Shown here piece after piece: positions 27,944-37,359 of a stretch of 52,311 nucleotides of DNA; within the stretch, counting starts at the first letter, position 1, and every line of letters starts with the position of its first letter. Source of the stretch: Lysobacter sp. A03 (GTDB lineage: Bacteria; Pseudomonadota; Gammaproteobacteria; Xanthomonadales; Xanthomonadaceae); assembly GCF_000855665.1 (NCBI RefSeq), contig NZ_JXSS01000096.1, positions 1 to 52,311 on the forward strand. Reading direction: 5' to 3'. The notes under the pieces are model-generated. The model had not been told where the DNA came from and ran no database searches. It saw only the letters and a list, made by a program, of their open reading frames with translations. Made by a program: the position numbers and the translations under genes.

Positions 27944-28885
27944 TCAGCGCTGCCGCGCCACTTGCAACTCGCTGACCTCGCCCGGCGTGTCGCCCTGCTG
28001 CCACGAGCGCACCCAGACCGTGCCGATCGCGTCGTCATACACGACCGAGTTGCGCCCCAGCCCGGTGGTCATCACGTCCTGGCCGCCGGCGTTGACCGAG
28101 ACCACCATAGTGATCCGGGGATCGCGTCCGGGAACGGCCGGACCCGTGGGCTGGGCGCCATCCTCGCCCAGCATCACGGCCAACATCTGGTCGACGACAT
28201 AGGCCGGATCGGGGCCTTCGGCGGTGACGGCCCGGTAGTCGACGCTGGGCGCCGGCGGCGCCTGCTCGACCCAGTTACCCGCGGGGCCCTCGGCGGATTC
28301 CAGCTGTGCGCAGGGCATGCCCAGGCAATCCAGCCCGGCGACGTCGGCATCGGACAGCTCCTTCCGGCCCGCCTTGACGACATGCGCGGTCATGCCCTGG
28401 ATCGGCGCCATCTGGAAGCGCCAGCTGACGTGCGGCCCCACCCCAAATGCCTCCGGCGGCGCGTGATTCTCGACAGGTACTCCCTCCAGCGCCTGCTCGC
28501 GGAATGCCGGGCCCAGGTTGATGCGGGTGATTTCAATCTCGCTGGTGCCTTCGTCCTGGACCTCGGCATCGCTGTGCATGTCATAGGTCACCCGGTAGCG
28601 CGCATGCGGCAGGGTCCCTTCGTGGTTTTCCATCAGCAGCACCGCGCGGACCGGCGCGATGAGGTAGGCGTCGGGCATGAACACCGAATCGCCCTGGCTG
28701 GGGAAGCGCTCGGCGGTGTAGTAGTCGTCCCACTGCAGGTTGTCGAAGTCGACTTCGACGTAGCCCGGCGCGCGTGCGAAGTCGGCCGCGGATTCAGCAG
28801 CGCACGCGGGAAGCGTCATCATCACGAGCGCCCCGCCGAGGATGGCGAGCGTGAGTGCTTTCGTGTTCTGGATCGGTGTGTCCAT
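27944..28885 (-). CDS. hypothetical exported protein (possible lipoprotein)
   Basis: A 313-residue protein. The start at 28885 is chosen for its AAGGAGAG ribosome-binding site and signal peptide LTLAILGGALVMMTLPACAAE, in which LPAC is a plausible lipobox. The mature protein is acidic and beta-rich: YVEVDFDNLQWDDYYTAERFP, ARYRVTYDMHSDAEVQDEG, GLDCLGMPCAQ (a C-x5-C-like pair) and a C-terminal MVVSVNAGGQDVMTTGLGRN. It lies upstream of the other exported protein in a two-gene unit and is divergent from cutA. I recognise no family. Confidence 0.72.
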   Translation of the reverse strand: MDTPIQNTKALTLAILGGALVMMTLPACAAESAADFARAPGYVEVDFDNLQWDDYYTAERFPSQGDSVFMPDAYLIAPVRAVLLMENHEGTLPHARYRVTYDMHSDAEVQDEGTSEIEITRINLGPAFREQALEGVPVENHAPPEAFGVGPHVSWRFQMAPIQGMTAHVVKAGRKELSDADVAGLDCLGMPCAQLESAEGPAGNWVEQAPPAPSVDYRAVTAEGPDPAYVVDQMLAVMLGEDGAQPTGPAVPGRDPRITMVVSVNAGGQDVMTTGLGRNSVVYDDAIGTVWVRSWQQGDTPGEVSELQVARQR

Positions 28886-29083
28886 CGTGTAGCTCTCCTT
28901 GTGCGACCAGGTAAATCGTTTGTTCGGGCCGCCGGCAATGGCACGGCGGCAGGTTCCATCCCCCAGAGACGACGTCAGGCGCGCGATCCGGACACCGGCA
29001 GAACCCATGGCGACCCCGCGTTGACGCCACCAGGCGCCTGGCCATCATGGACGAGCGCGGGGACGCCGCCCCGCTGCCCTCGG

Positions 29084-29089
29084 TACAAT
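29084..29089 (+). promoter_or_regulatory. candidate -10 box for cutA, 7 bases from ATG
   Basis: TACAAT, then CAGGACC, then the cutA ATG. If used, the mRNA would start at the ATG. AGGA in the spacer is too close to act as a normal ribosome-binding site. Confidence 0.4.
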
Positions 29090-29096
29090 CAGGACC

Positions 29097-29420
29097 ATGT
29101 CTGTCCTGATCGCGTATTGCACCTGTCCCGATGCAGCCAGCGCCGACGTCCTGGCCCGCGCACTGGTGGCCGAACGTCTGGCTGCATGCGTGAGCGAGAT
29201 ACCCGGCGTGCGCTCCACCTACCGCTGGCAGGGCCGGGTCGAGCATGGCAACGAAGTACTGCTGATGATCAAAACGACCAGGGAGCAGCTGGACGCGCTG
29301 ACCGCCCGGGTCCGCGCCTTGCACCCATATGAACTCCCCGAGCTGATCGCGGTCGAAGCCGTCGGCGGACTCGCCCCCTACCTGGATTGGGTCGTAGAAC
29401 AGACCCGAGATGATGACTGA
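29097..29420 (+). CDS. cutA: divalent-cation tolerance protein CutA
   Basis: A 107-residue trimeric protein of the CutA1 family, linked in E. coli to copper tolerance; the exact role is unsettled. The pattern is clear: VLIAYCTCPDAASADVLARALVAERLAACVSEIPGVRSTYRWQGRVEH, then EVLLMIKTTREQLDALTARVRALHPYELPELIAVE. The gene overlaps dsbD by 11 bases, as in many Gammaproteobacteria where cutA precedes dsbD; both contribute to handling of metals and thiols in the envelope. Confidence 0.96.
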   Translation: MSVLIAYCTCPDAASADVLARALVAERLAACVSEIPGVRSTYRWQGRVEHGNEVLLMIKTTREQLDALTARVRALHPYELPELIAVEAVGGLAPYLDWVVEQTRDDD

Positions 29421-31920
29421 ACCGCGCAAACGCCAGACCCTCAACCTCTTCCTGTCCTCCGTCTTCAGCGACCCAACACGCGCCCGCCTGGGGCGCCGCG
29501 CTGTCGCAGGCCTGACCTGTCTTGCGCTGCTGGCCGGCCTGGCGTTTCCGGCGGTGGCGGCGGTCGATGCCGACGACCTGTTGCCGGTCGACGAGGCCTT
29601 CGCTGTGGACGCCCGCGCCAGCGACCATGGCGCGGTGGCCATCCACTGGAAGATCGCGGACGGGTATTACCTGTATCGCCACCGCACCTCGGTGACCAGC
29701 GATGCCGGATTTGCGGCCGGTGAGCTGCAGCTGCCGCCCGGCGAGCCACACGAGGACGAGTTCTTCGGCAAGGTGGAAACCTACCGAAAGCGCCTGACCG
29801 CCCAGTTGCCGGGTGACGCTCTCGGGGCAAGCACCACCCTGACGGTCAAATACCAGGGCTGCGCCGACGCCGGCATCTGTTACCCGCCACAGACACGCAA
29901 GCTGACCGTGGCGCTGCCTTCGGTCCCGCCGGCCCGCCCGCCCGCCGCCAGCAAGGGCACCAACCTTCTCGGCAAGCCACTGGCCAGCAGCGGTCTGGGC
30001 GGCAACGCGCTGTTTCCGGGTGCTGCGGGCGGCGCCGACGCCATGCCCTTGCCGGCCGAGCAGGCGTTCGGATTCGAAGCGATCGCCGGTGATGGCGACA
30101 CCTTGCTGCTGCGCTTCAGCCCCGCATCGGGCTACTACCTGTATCGCGACAACACCCGCCTGACCCTGGAATCGGCCGACGGCGGCATCGCCCTGGGCAA
30201 GCCGCGCTGGCCCACCGGTCGCCAGCATCGCGACGAGCATTTCGGCGATGTAGTGGTGTACTTCGACCAGATCGACGTGCCGGTGCCGCTGCTGCGCGAG
30301 CGTGCCGACGCCGCGACCGTCAAGCTCACCGCCACCTTCCAGGGCTGCCAGAACGACGGTATCTGCTACCCGCCGATGACCCGCAAGGTCGCGATCGACC
30401 TGCCGAAGGGGACGGTAACGGCGACGACAAAACCCGCCGCCGACACCGCCGGGACGACTTCCGCTGCGGCGGCGGCCGGCGACGCGACTGGCACGCAAAC
30501 GCACGGTGCAGCCGGGCAACTGCCGGGCGCCGGGGAAACCGATGCCACGGTTGCGGGCAGCGAAGGTACGCCCGGTGGCACTTTGGCCACTGACGACGCA
30601 TCTGACGCAAACGACGCCGGCGTCGCTCGATTGACCCCACCCGAAGCGTCGACGATCTCCGGTGCTGCCGCACCCGACTCCGCGCCGGGCCTCTTGCTGA
30701 TCCTCCTGTTCGCCCTCATCGGCGGACTGATCCTCAACCTGATGCCGTGCGTGCTGCCGGTGCTGTCGCTGAAGGTGTTGTCGCTGGCAGGCAACGGCCA
30801 CACGCCGGGTGCGGCCCGCAAACAGGCACTCTGGTACACCGCCGGCGTGATGGTCAGCTTCGCGGCACTGGGTGCCCTTGCCCTGGGTCTGCGGCAGGCG
30901 GGACTGGCGCTGGGCTGGGGCTTCCAGCTGCAGCAACCAATAGTAGTGGCGCTGCTCGCGTTGCTGATGCTTGCGCTCGGCTTGAGCCTGTCCGGTGTCT
31001 GGCAACTGACTGGCCGCTTTACCGGGGCGGGCCACGGCCTGACCACGCGCTCCGGTCCGGCGGGAGACTTCTTCACCGGCGTACTGGCAGTCGTGGTCGC
31101 CACGCCGTGCACCGCACCGTTCATGGGCGCGGCGCTGGCCTGGGCATTCACTGCCCCGGCGGCCATCGCGCTGGCCGTGTTCCTCGCCCTCGGACTCGGC
31201 CTGGCGCTGCGCTTCCTGCTGATCGGCTTCGTGCCTGCCCTCGCACGCGCGCTGCCGCGCCCCGGCGCATGGATGGAAACCTTCAAGCAGATCATGGCCT
31301 TCCCGCTCTATCTGACCGCGGTGTGGCTGGCCTGGGTGTTGGCCAAACAGCTGGGCGCGGACGCCGTCGGCCTGTGGATGGTCGCAGCGGTCCTGGTGGC
31401 GCTGGGCGCCTGGGCCTGGAACCACTCGCGGGTCAACCTGCGCCCCTGGGCGACGTCGCTGGCGGTGATCGCGCTGCTGGGAGCGGGCTGGACACTGTGG
31501 CTGATCCACACCCACCCGCTGCCGGAAAAGGTGTTGGAGCGCACCGCAGTCGGCGAAGACCAGCTGGTGAAGGTGCCCTTCAGTGAGCAACGCCTGGCCG
31601 ATCTGCGCGCAGCCAACCGGGTGGTGTTCGTGAACATGACCGCCGACTGGTGCGTCACCTGCAAGGCCAATGAGAAGACCGTGTTGGGTCGCGAGGGATT
31701 CAAGCGCGCGCTCGACGACGCCGACGCCGCGTATCTGGTCGGTGACTGGACCAACGTCGATCCCACACTCACCGCGTTCCTGCAACGCCACAACGCCGTA
31801 GGCGTGCCGCTGTATGTGGTGTTCCCACGCGGCGGCGGCGAGGGACAAATCCTGCCCACCGTGCTGACCCCCGACATCGTCCGCAAGGCCTTGGCCGATG
31901 CCGCCGTGGAAGCATTCTGA
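29410..31920 (+). CDS. dsbD: thiol:disulfide interchange protein DsbD with duplicated N-terminal domain
   Basis: Inner-membrane protein that carries electrons from cytosolic thioredoxin to periplasmic thiol proteins. It has 836 residues against about 565 in E. coli. Layout: signal/anchor (about 28-50); first nDsbD domain with Cys151-x5-Cys157 (QGCADAGICYPP); second nDsbD domain with Cys313-x5-Cys319 (QGCQNDGICYPP); an Ala/Thr/Gly-rich linker (about 345-420); eight membrane helices with the redox pair Cys447 (LMPCVLPVLSLK) and Cys567 (ATPCTAPFMG); and a C-terminal thioredoxin-like domain with C748-V-T-C751. All catalytic cysteines are present. The second nDsbD copy is the oddity. It overlaps cutA and abuts the TlpA-like gene, so the unit is one transcript. 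Confidence 0.95.
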   Translation: MMTEPRKRQTLNLFLSSVFSDPTRARLGRRAVAGLTCLALLAGLAFPAVAAVDADDLLPVDEAFAVDARASDHGAVAIHWKIADGYYLYRHRTSVTSDAGFAAGELQLPPGEPHEDEFFGKVETYRKRLTAQLPGDALGASTTLTVKYQGCADAGICYPPQTRKLTVALPSVPPARPPAASKGTNLLGKPLASSGLGGNALFPGAAGGADAMPLPAEQAFGFEAIAGDGDTLLLRFSPASGYYLYRDNTRLTLESADGGIALGKPRWPTGRQHRDEHFGDVVVYFDQIDVPVPLLRERADAATVKLTATFQGCQNDGICYPPMTRKVAIDLPKGTVTATTKPAADTAGTTSAAAAAGDATGTQTHGAAGQLPGAGETDATVAGSEGTPGGTLATDDASDANDAGVARLTPPEASTISGAAAPDSAPGLLLILLFALIGGLILNLMPCVLPVLSLKVLSLAGNGHTPGAARKQALWYTAGVMVSFAALGALALGLRQAGLALGWGFQLQQPIVVALLALLMLALGLSLSGVWQLTGRFTGAGHGLTTRSGPAGDFFTGVLAVVVATPCTAPFMGAALAWAFTAPAAIALAVFLALGLGLALRFLLIGFVPALARALPRPGAWMETFKQIMAFPLYLTAVWLAWVLAKQLGADAVGLWMVAAVLVALGAWAWNHSRVNLRPWATSLAVIALLGAGWTLWLIHTHPLPEKVLERTAVGEDQLVKVPFSEQRLADLRAANRVVFVNMTADWCVTCKANEKTVLGREGFKRALDDADAAYLVGDWTNVDPTLTAFLQRHNAVGVPLYVVFPRGGGEGQILPTVLTPDIVRKALADAAVEAF

Positions 31921-32517
31921 GTGGGCCAGAACACGAAAATCGTGTTGGCCGCGGTGGTGGCTGCGATCGCGGGCGTCGGCCTCAGCGTCTGGCTGAACCC
32001 GCCGGCACCGCTGATGCGGACCGAGATCGGCCAGCGTGCGCTCCAGGATGTGCTCGCCGCCACCGCACCCACTCCGCCGGACGGGCTGGCCATTGCGCGT
32101 CGGGGCGAACCGATCCCCGCGCTGGAGCTGCCCGGACTGGACGGCTCGCTGATGCAATTGCCCCAGGCGCATGCCGGGCGCCCGCAACTGATCAACCTGT
32201 GGGCCAGCTGGTGCGGGCCGTGCATCGAGGAAATGCCCGAACTGGACCGCTTCGCCAACCAGCAGGGCAGCGAAGGCACGCAGGTCGTCGGCATTGCGCT
32301 GGACGACGCCGACGCCGTGCGCACCTTCCTGGAGCGTGTGCCGGTGCGCTACCCGATCCTGATCGATGCGGCTGGACCGGCCGATGCGGGCGTGCAACTG
32401 GGCAACGTCAAGGGCGTCCTGCCCTACACGGTTCTGCTCGACGCACAGGGCCGCCTGCTGAAACAGAAGATCGGCCCGTTCCGCGATGGCGAAATCGATT
32501 CATGGGCCGATCACTGA
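31921..32517 (+). CDS. TlpA-family periplasmic thioredoxin-like protein
   Basis: A 198-residue membrane-anchored thiol-disulfide protein, starting with GTG directly after the dsbD stop. One N-terminal helix (TKIVLAAVVAAIAGVGLSVWL) anchors a periplasmic thioredoxin domain with LINLWASWCGPCIEEMPEL; the active-site pair is Cys98 and Cys101. The central insert (GVQLGNVKGVLPYTVLLD) with cis-Pro is as in TlpA/ResA. It is likely reduced by DsbD next door and then reduces client proteins, such as apocytochromes or other envelope thiols. Client unknown. Confidence 0.92.
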   Translation: MGQNTKIVLAAVVAAIAGVGLSVWLNPPAPLMRTEIGQRALQDVLAATAPTPPDGLAIARRGEPIPALELPGLDGSLMQLPQAHAGRPQLINLWASWCGPCIEEMPELDRFANQQGSEGTQVVGIALDDADAVRTFLERVPVRYPILIDAAGPADAGVQLGNVKGVLPYTVLLDAQGRLLKQKIGPFRDGEIDSWADH

Positions 32518-32659
32518 GGCGGGCAATCCCGCCCGCGGCAGCCGCTCCGAATTTCAAACACCCACTTAAAACAGCGTAACTTCGGCGAATTACCCGGTAT
32601 TTTCTGGACACTGGCGGACCACTCCGCCACACTTCCGTGCTTTGCACTGCGGCTGCCCC

Positions 32660-33109
32660 ATGGCAAAACTGCTGGTCCTGCACGGCCCCAACCTGAACCT
32701 GCTCGGTGAACGCGAGCCGGGGATCTATGGCCGCACCACACTGGCAGAGATCGACGCGGACCTCCGCAGCATCGCGGACAGCGCGGGCCATGAGCTCGAA
32801 AGTCTGCAGTCCAACGCCGAGCACGTGCTGGTCGAGCGTATCCAGGCGGCCCGCAGCGATGGCACGGCGGTGATCCTCATAAACCCGGCGGCGTTCACCC
32901 ACACCAGCGTTGCCCTTCGCGACGCGCTGGCGGCAGTGGCCCTACCGTTTTACGAGATCCACCTCTCCAATCCGCATGCCCGCGAGCCCTTCCGCCACGC
33001 GAGCTACTTCAGCGACCTGGCCGTCGGCGTGATCGCCGGGCTGGGCCCTGCCGGGTACCGCTGCGCGCTGGATGCGGCACTGCGCCGACTGGCGGCCACG
33101 CCGGCCTGA
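32660..33109 (+). CDS. aroQ: type II 3-dehydroquinate dehydratase
   Basis: Converts 3-dehydroquinate to 3-dehydroshikimate in aromatic amino acid synthesis. At 149 residues it is normal length for the dodecameric type II enzyme. Visible features: [21 protein letters not shown] with the catalytic tyrosine loop, [39 protein letters not shown], and [19 protein letters not shown]. The ATG at 32660 is preferred over one 18 bases upstream. It precedes accB by 55 bases, as in many Gammaproteobacteria, so aroQ-accB-accC are likely one transcript. Confidence 0.97.
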   Translation: MAKLLVLHGPNLNLLGEREPGIYGRTTLAEIDADLRSIADSAGHELESLQSNAEHVLVERIQAARSDGTAVILINPAAFTHTSVALRDALAAVALPFYEIHLSNPHAREPFRHASYFSDLAVGVIAGLGPAGYRCALDAALRRLAATPA

Positions 33110-33164
33110 ACCCCCTTCGGTCGCCCGTGCGCGACCAACCGACATAACTACCTGAGGACCTCCC

Positions 33165-33629
33165 ATGGACCTGCGCAAAATCAAGAAACTCATCGACCTG
33201 CTGGAAGAGTCCAACCTGGCCGAGATCGAGATCAAGGAGGGCGAGGAGTCCGTCCGCCTGGCGCGCTCACCGCGCGGCACCGTGATGGCACCGGCAGCGC
33301 AGCCGCCCGTTGCAGCGCCACCGCCGATGCCGATGGCCTCGCCGGTCGAGGCTGCCACGGGCGGCAGCGTCACGGCCGGAAGCGAGCTGCCCGACGGTCA
33401 CGTGGTGCGCGCGCCCATGGTCGGCACCTTTTACGCATCCCCCTCGCCGGACAAGCCCGCCTTCGTCACGGTCGGCCAGACGGTCACGGCCGGTGAGACG
33501 ATTGGCATCATCGAGGCGATGAAGATGTTCAACCCGATCGAGGCCGATGCGTCCGGCACCGTCGTCAAGGTGGTGGCCGAGAACGGTCAGCCGGTCGAAT
33601 TCGACCAGCCCCTGTTCGTGATCGGTTGA
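33165..33629 (+). CDS. accB: biotin carboxyl carrier protein of acetyl-CoA carboxylase
   Basis: Carries biotin between the carboxylase and transferase halves of acetyl-CoA carboxylase in the first step of fatty acid synthesis. The 154-residue protein starts [30 protein letters not shown] (N-terminal dimer/AccC-binding part), has a Pro/Ala-rich linker (about 45-75), then a biotinyl domain. The biotinylated Lys120 lies in EAMKMFN, and the protruding thumb segment is in [15 protein letters not shown]. It is followed by accC at 10 bases. Confidence 0.98.
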   Translation: MDLRKIKKLIDLLEESNLAEIEIKEGEESVRLARSPRGTVMAPAAQPPVAAPPPMPMASPVEAATGGSVTAGSELPDGHVVRAPMVGTFYASPSPDKPAFVTVGQTVTAGETIGIIEAMKMFNPIEADASGTVVKVVAENGQPVEFDQPLFVIG

Positions 33630-33639
33630 GGTCGTGGCA

Positions 33640-35007
<1,368 letters not shown>

Positions 35008-35014
35008 GCCGACC

Positions 35015-35938
35015 ATGCCTTTCCTCGAACTCACCCTGCCGTGCACCGAAGTCGAGCAGCCCCGCTACGAACGGGCGCTTGAGAATGTCGGCGCGCTGGC
35101 GGTCACCCTCAGCGACGCCCACGCCGACGCGCCCGACGAGGAGGCGATCTTCGAACCCGGCGTCGGCGCGATGCCGTTGTGGGCCGAGCTTTCGCTGACC
35201 GCGCTGTTTCCCGGCTCCACCCCGCGCGAGCTGTTGCTGCACGCGCTGGAGGCGGCCGACGACGGGATCGACTGGTCGCATGTCGAGTTCCGCGAGGTCG
35301 CCGACCAGGACTGGGAACGGGCGTGGATGGACCAGTACGAGCCGCTCAAATTCGGCGATCGCACGTGGATCGTGCCGTGGAACCATGCGCTGCCCGAAGG
35401 CGCCGACCGCGACGGCAGTGCCGTGGTGAGGCTGGATCCCGGCCTCGCATTCGGCTCGGGCACGCACCAGACCACCGCCCTGTGCCTGCAGTGGCTCGAC
35501 GGCCTGGCAGGACGCGGCGAGCTGGACGACGCCACCGTTCTAGATTTCGGGTGCGGCTCGGCCATCCTGGAGCGCGCCGCCCGGAAGCTGGGGGCGGCCG
35601 GTGAGGGGGGTGTCGCCACCGATCCCGGGCCCCGGACCCCCCCCGCCGACAACGCCGAGCGTAACGACGTGCGGGACCGCCTCGCGGTCTACCTGCCCGA
35701 AGACGAGCCGGCCGCGATGCACTACCCGGTCGTGGTCGCAAACATCCTGGCCTCCGCGCTGATTTCGCTCGCCGACGAGCTGGCCGCGCGCGTGACCCCC
35801 GGCGGCCGGATTGCCCTCTCGGGCATCCTCGCTGGTCAGGAGGACGAGGTCATCGCGCGATTCGAGGCTGCTTTCGAGCATCTGAAGGTCGTGCAGCTGG
35901 ATGACTGGATCCGCATCGACGGCGTGCGTCGGCGCTGA
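35015..35938 (+). CDS. prmA: ribosomal protein L11 methyltransferase with altered SAM-binding loop
   Basis: PrmA trimethylates ribosomal protein L11. Length (307) and many features are right: [22 protein letters not shown], the N-terminal substrate domain, the DFGCGS motif, the [20 protein letters not shown] core and GRIALSGIL. Around motif I, however, the sequence diverges. It reads [42 protein letters not shown] (residues about 177-218), where family members have GCGSGILAIAALKLGA followed by an acidic ribose-binding residue. Ala183 replaces a motif glycine and the acidic residue is lost. The nearby bases are long G and C runs, so a sequence error is possible. The true protein may be normal. 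Confidence 0.88.
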   Translation: MPFLELTLPCTEVEQPRYERALENVGALAVTLSDAHADAPDEEAIFEPGVGAMPLWAELSLTALFPGSTPRELLLHALEAADDGIDWSHVEFREVADQDWERAWMDQYEPLKFGDRTWIVPWNHALPEGADRDGSAVVRLDPGLAFGSGTHQTTALCLQWLDGLAGRGELDDATVLDFGCGSAILERAARKLGAAGEGGVATDPGPRTPPADNAERNDVRDRLAVYLPEDEPAAMHYPVVVANILASALISLADELAARVTPGGRIALSGILAGQEDEVIARFEAAFEHLKVVQLDDWIRIDGVRRR

Positions 35939-36003
35939 CCCACCCCTCTGCCGTGATTGATTGCGCAAGACTTGCAGGCAGTCATCTGCCCGCGTGCCTC
36001 GGC

Positions 36004-36009
36004 TAAACT
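36004..36009 (+). promoter_or_regulatory. candidate -10 box, 6 bases from the DUF3426 gene ATG
   Basis: TAAACT, then GCGGCG, then ATG. As with tetR, lpxL and cutA, the spacing would make the mRNA start at the initiation codon. No Shine-Dalgarno sequence is present. Confidence 0.38.
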
Positions 36010-36015
36010 GCGGCG

Positions 36016-36915
36016 ATGTTCGTGCCCTGCCCCCACTGCGGATTCCTGGTTGCGCTCATCGTCGGTCGCGGCGACGGATCCCAGCCGTGTCCGCGCTGCG
36101 GCAAGCCGCTCGACGCGGCGGTCGCGACCCCCGCCATCGATCCTGCAACGGCAGAGACCGGGGACACGCAGGAGGCGACGGCCGTCCGCGTGGCTGCGAG
36201 CGCCGAGGCCAGTCGCGCGAGCGAAGCGCCGCCGGCGGCGCCGTCATCGGTGACTCCGAGCGGTCATGGCGGCCAGCCGGATCGTGCTGCGACGCAACCA
36301 GGCGCGGATATCCAGTCCGTGGTCGGCGCCAAGGCAAGCACCGATTCGCCTGCCCCTACGGGAGGGAGCACGGCTACAGTCAGTCATCCGCGCGCCGCCC
36401 ACCGGCGCCCCACGTTCGCACGCACGATCGGCACGCCTGCCCGCCCCCATGGACCGCGTTGGCCATGGGTGGTGTCCCTCAGCCTGCTTGCGGCGCTCCT
36501 GATCCTGCAACTGCTGTTGCTGCAGCGGGCCGAGCTGGCAGCCAGCGCACGCTGGCGCCCCGTCATTGCCAAGGTATGCGCAGTGATGGGTTGCGAGGTG
36601 CCGCTGTGGCACCAACCCGGCGCCTACACGATGCTCGCGCGCGACGTCCGGCCGGTCTCCGGAGAGCCAGGCGTGCTCAGCGTCAGCGCCAGCTTCCGTA
36701 ACGATGCTGCTCTGCCGCAGGCCTGGCCCGTCCTCTACCTGCAGCTTACCGACATCAATGGTCAGGCCGTGGCCGCACGGATGTTGCAGCCGGCTGATTA
36801 CCATTCCGATGCCGCGCACGACGGGGAACTCGCCGCCGGCCAGAGTGCCAGTGTGTCGTTCCGGATCGCGGAACCGGCGACCCCGATCGTCGCCTTCAAC
36901 TTCGATTTTCGATGA
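36016..36915 (+). CDS. DUF3426 zinc-ribbon inner-membrane protein
   Basis: A 299-residue protein upstream of fis. It starts with a MJ0042-type zinc ribbon: CPHC and CPRC pairs (about 5-35). A low-complexity Ala/Pro/Thr-rich linker (about 40-140) precedes one membrane helix (WPWVVSLSLLAALLILQLLLLQ, about 152-173). The C-terminal DUF3426 beta-domain starts near CAVMGCEVPLWHQPGAY (Cys pair), with ASFRNDAALPQAWPVLYLQLTDINGQ and ends FNFDFR. The domain faces the periplasm if the zinc ribbon is cytosolic. It commonly lies between prmA and fis in Gammaproteobacteria, but the function is not known to me. Confidence 0.9.
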   Translation: MFVPCPHCGFLVALIVGRGDGSQPCPRCGKPLDAAVATPAIDPATAETGDTQEATAVRVAASAEASRASEAPPAAPSSVTPSGHGGQPDRAATQPGADIQSVVGAKASTDSPAPTGGSTATVSHPRAAHRRPTFARTIGTPARPHGPRWPWVVSLSLLAALLILQLLLLQRAELAASARWRPVIAKVCAVMGCEVPLWHQPGAYTMLARDVRPVSGEPGVLSVSASFRNDAALPQAWPVLYLQLTDINGQAVAARMLQPADYHSDAAHDGELAAGQSASVSFRIAEPATPIVAFNFDFR

Positions 36916-37033
36916 AAACCGCCGCTGCGGGTTTTGGTGCGCAGCCGCGCAGGCTAGACTCACCGACTGTCGTCGCCCCGCACAACGCGGCGCATCGTAA
37001 GCGACAGGCGGTCACTGTCTGGGGGGACACGAC

Positions 37034-37306
37034 TTGAATGCAGCAACCACTCGCACCGACACCATCCGCTCCGGCAACCGGGTTCCGCTACGCGATCACG
37101 TCGCCACGTCGATCCGTCGTTACCTGCGGGATCTGGATGGCAGCGCGAACGCCGACCTCTACGAGATCGCCCTGCGCGAGCTGGAAATCCCCCTGTTCGC
37201 CGAAGTCCTGACCCACTGCGACGGCAACCAGAGCCGCGCTGCGGCGATGCTCGGTATCCACCGCGCCACCCTGCGCAAGAAGCTGCGCGAGTACGGTTTG
37301 GTATAG
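37034..37306 (+). CDS. fis: DNA-binding protein Fis
   Basis: Small nucleoid and regulatory protein that bends DNA and stimulates growth-phase promoters. The 90-residue frame starts at TTG (a nearby ATG is out of frame) and ends with the conserved C-terminal helix-turn-helix [30 protein letters not shown]. The helical dimer part (about 35-60, [20 protein letters not shown]) is as in Fis. The non-ATG start may lower expression; a TAGACT -10-like box at 36955 lies 74 bases upstream. In E. coli fis follows dusB; here it follows the DUF3426 gene and precedes purH, the arrangement seen in xanthomonads. Confidence 0.95.
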   Translation: MNAATTRTDTIRSGNRVPLRDHVATSIRRYLRDLDGSANADLYEIALRELEIPLFAEVLTHCDGNQSRAAAMLGIHRATLRKKLREYGLV

Positions 37307-37323
37307 GCGGCGACCGACGACCG

Positions 37324-37329
37324 TACAAT
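37324..37329 (+). promoter_or_regulatory. candidate -10 box for purH
   Basis: TACAAT, 30 bases before the purH ATG, in the same GTACAAT context seen before pcm and cutA. It gives a leader of about 23 bases. I did not find a convincing -35. Confidence 0.45.
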
Positions 37330-37359
37330 AGCTGCCCCACCGCAGCTCCCGTACCCGCA

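Noticed and set aside
29269..32397. Open frame of over 1,000 codons opposite dsbD and the TlpA-like gene
   Set aside because: Spans two clear genes in antisense; low-complexity Gln/Arg/His composition; an artefact of high GC.
32518..32533. Hairpin GGCGGG-CAAT-CCCGCC after the TlpA-like gene
   Set aside because: The stem is good but no T-run follows on either strand, so it is not supported as an intrinsic terminator.
33634..33639. GTG 33634 as accC start
   Set aside because: The GAGG ribosome-binding site is only 2 bases from it but 8 bases from the ATG at 33640.
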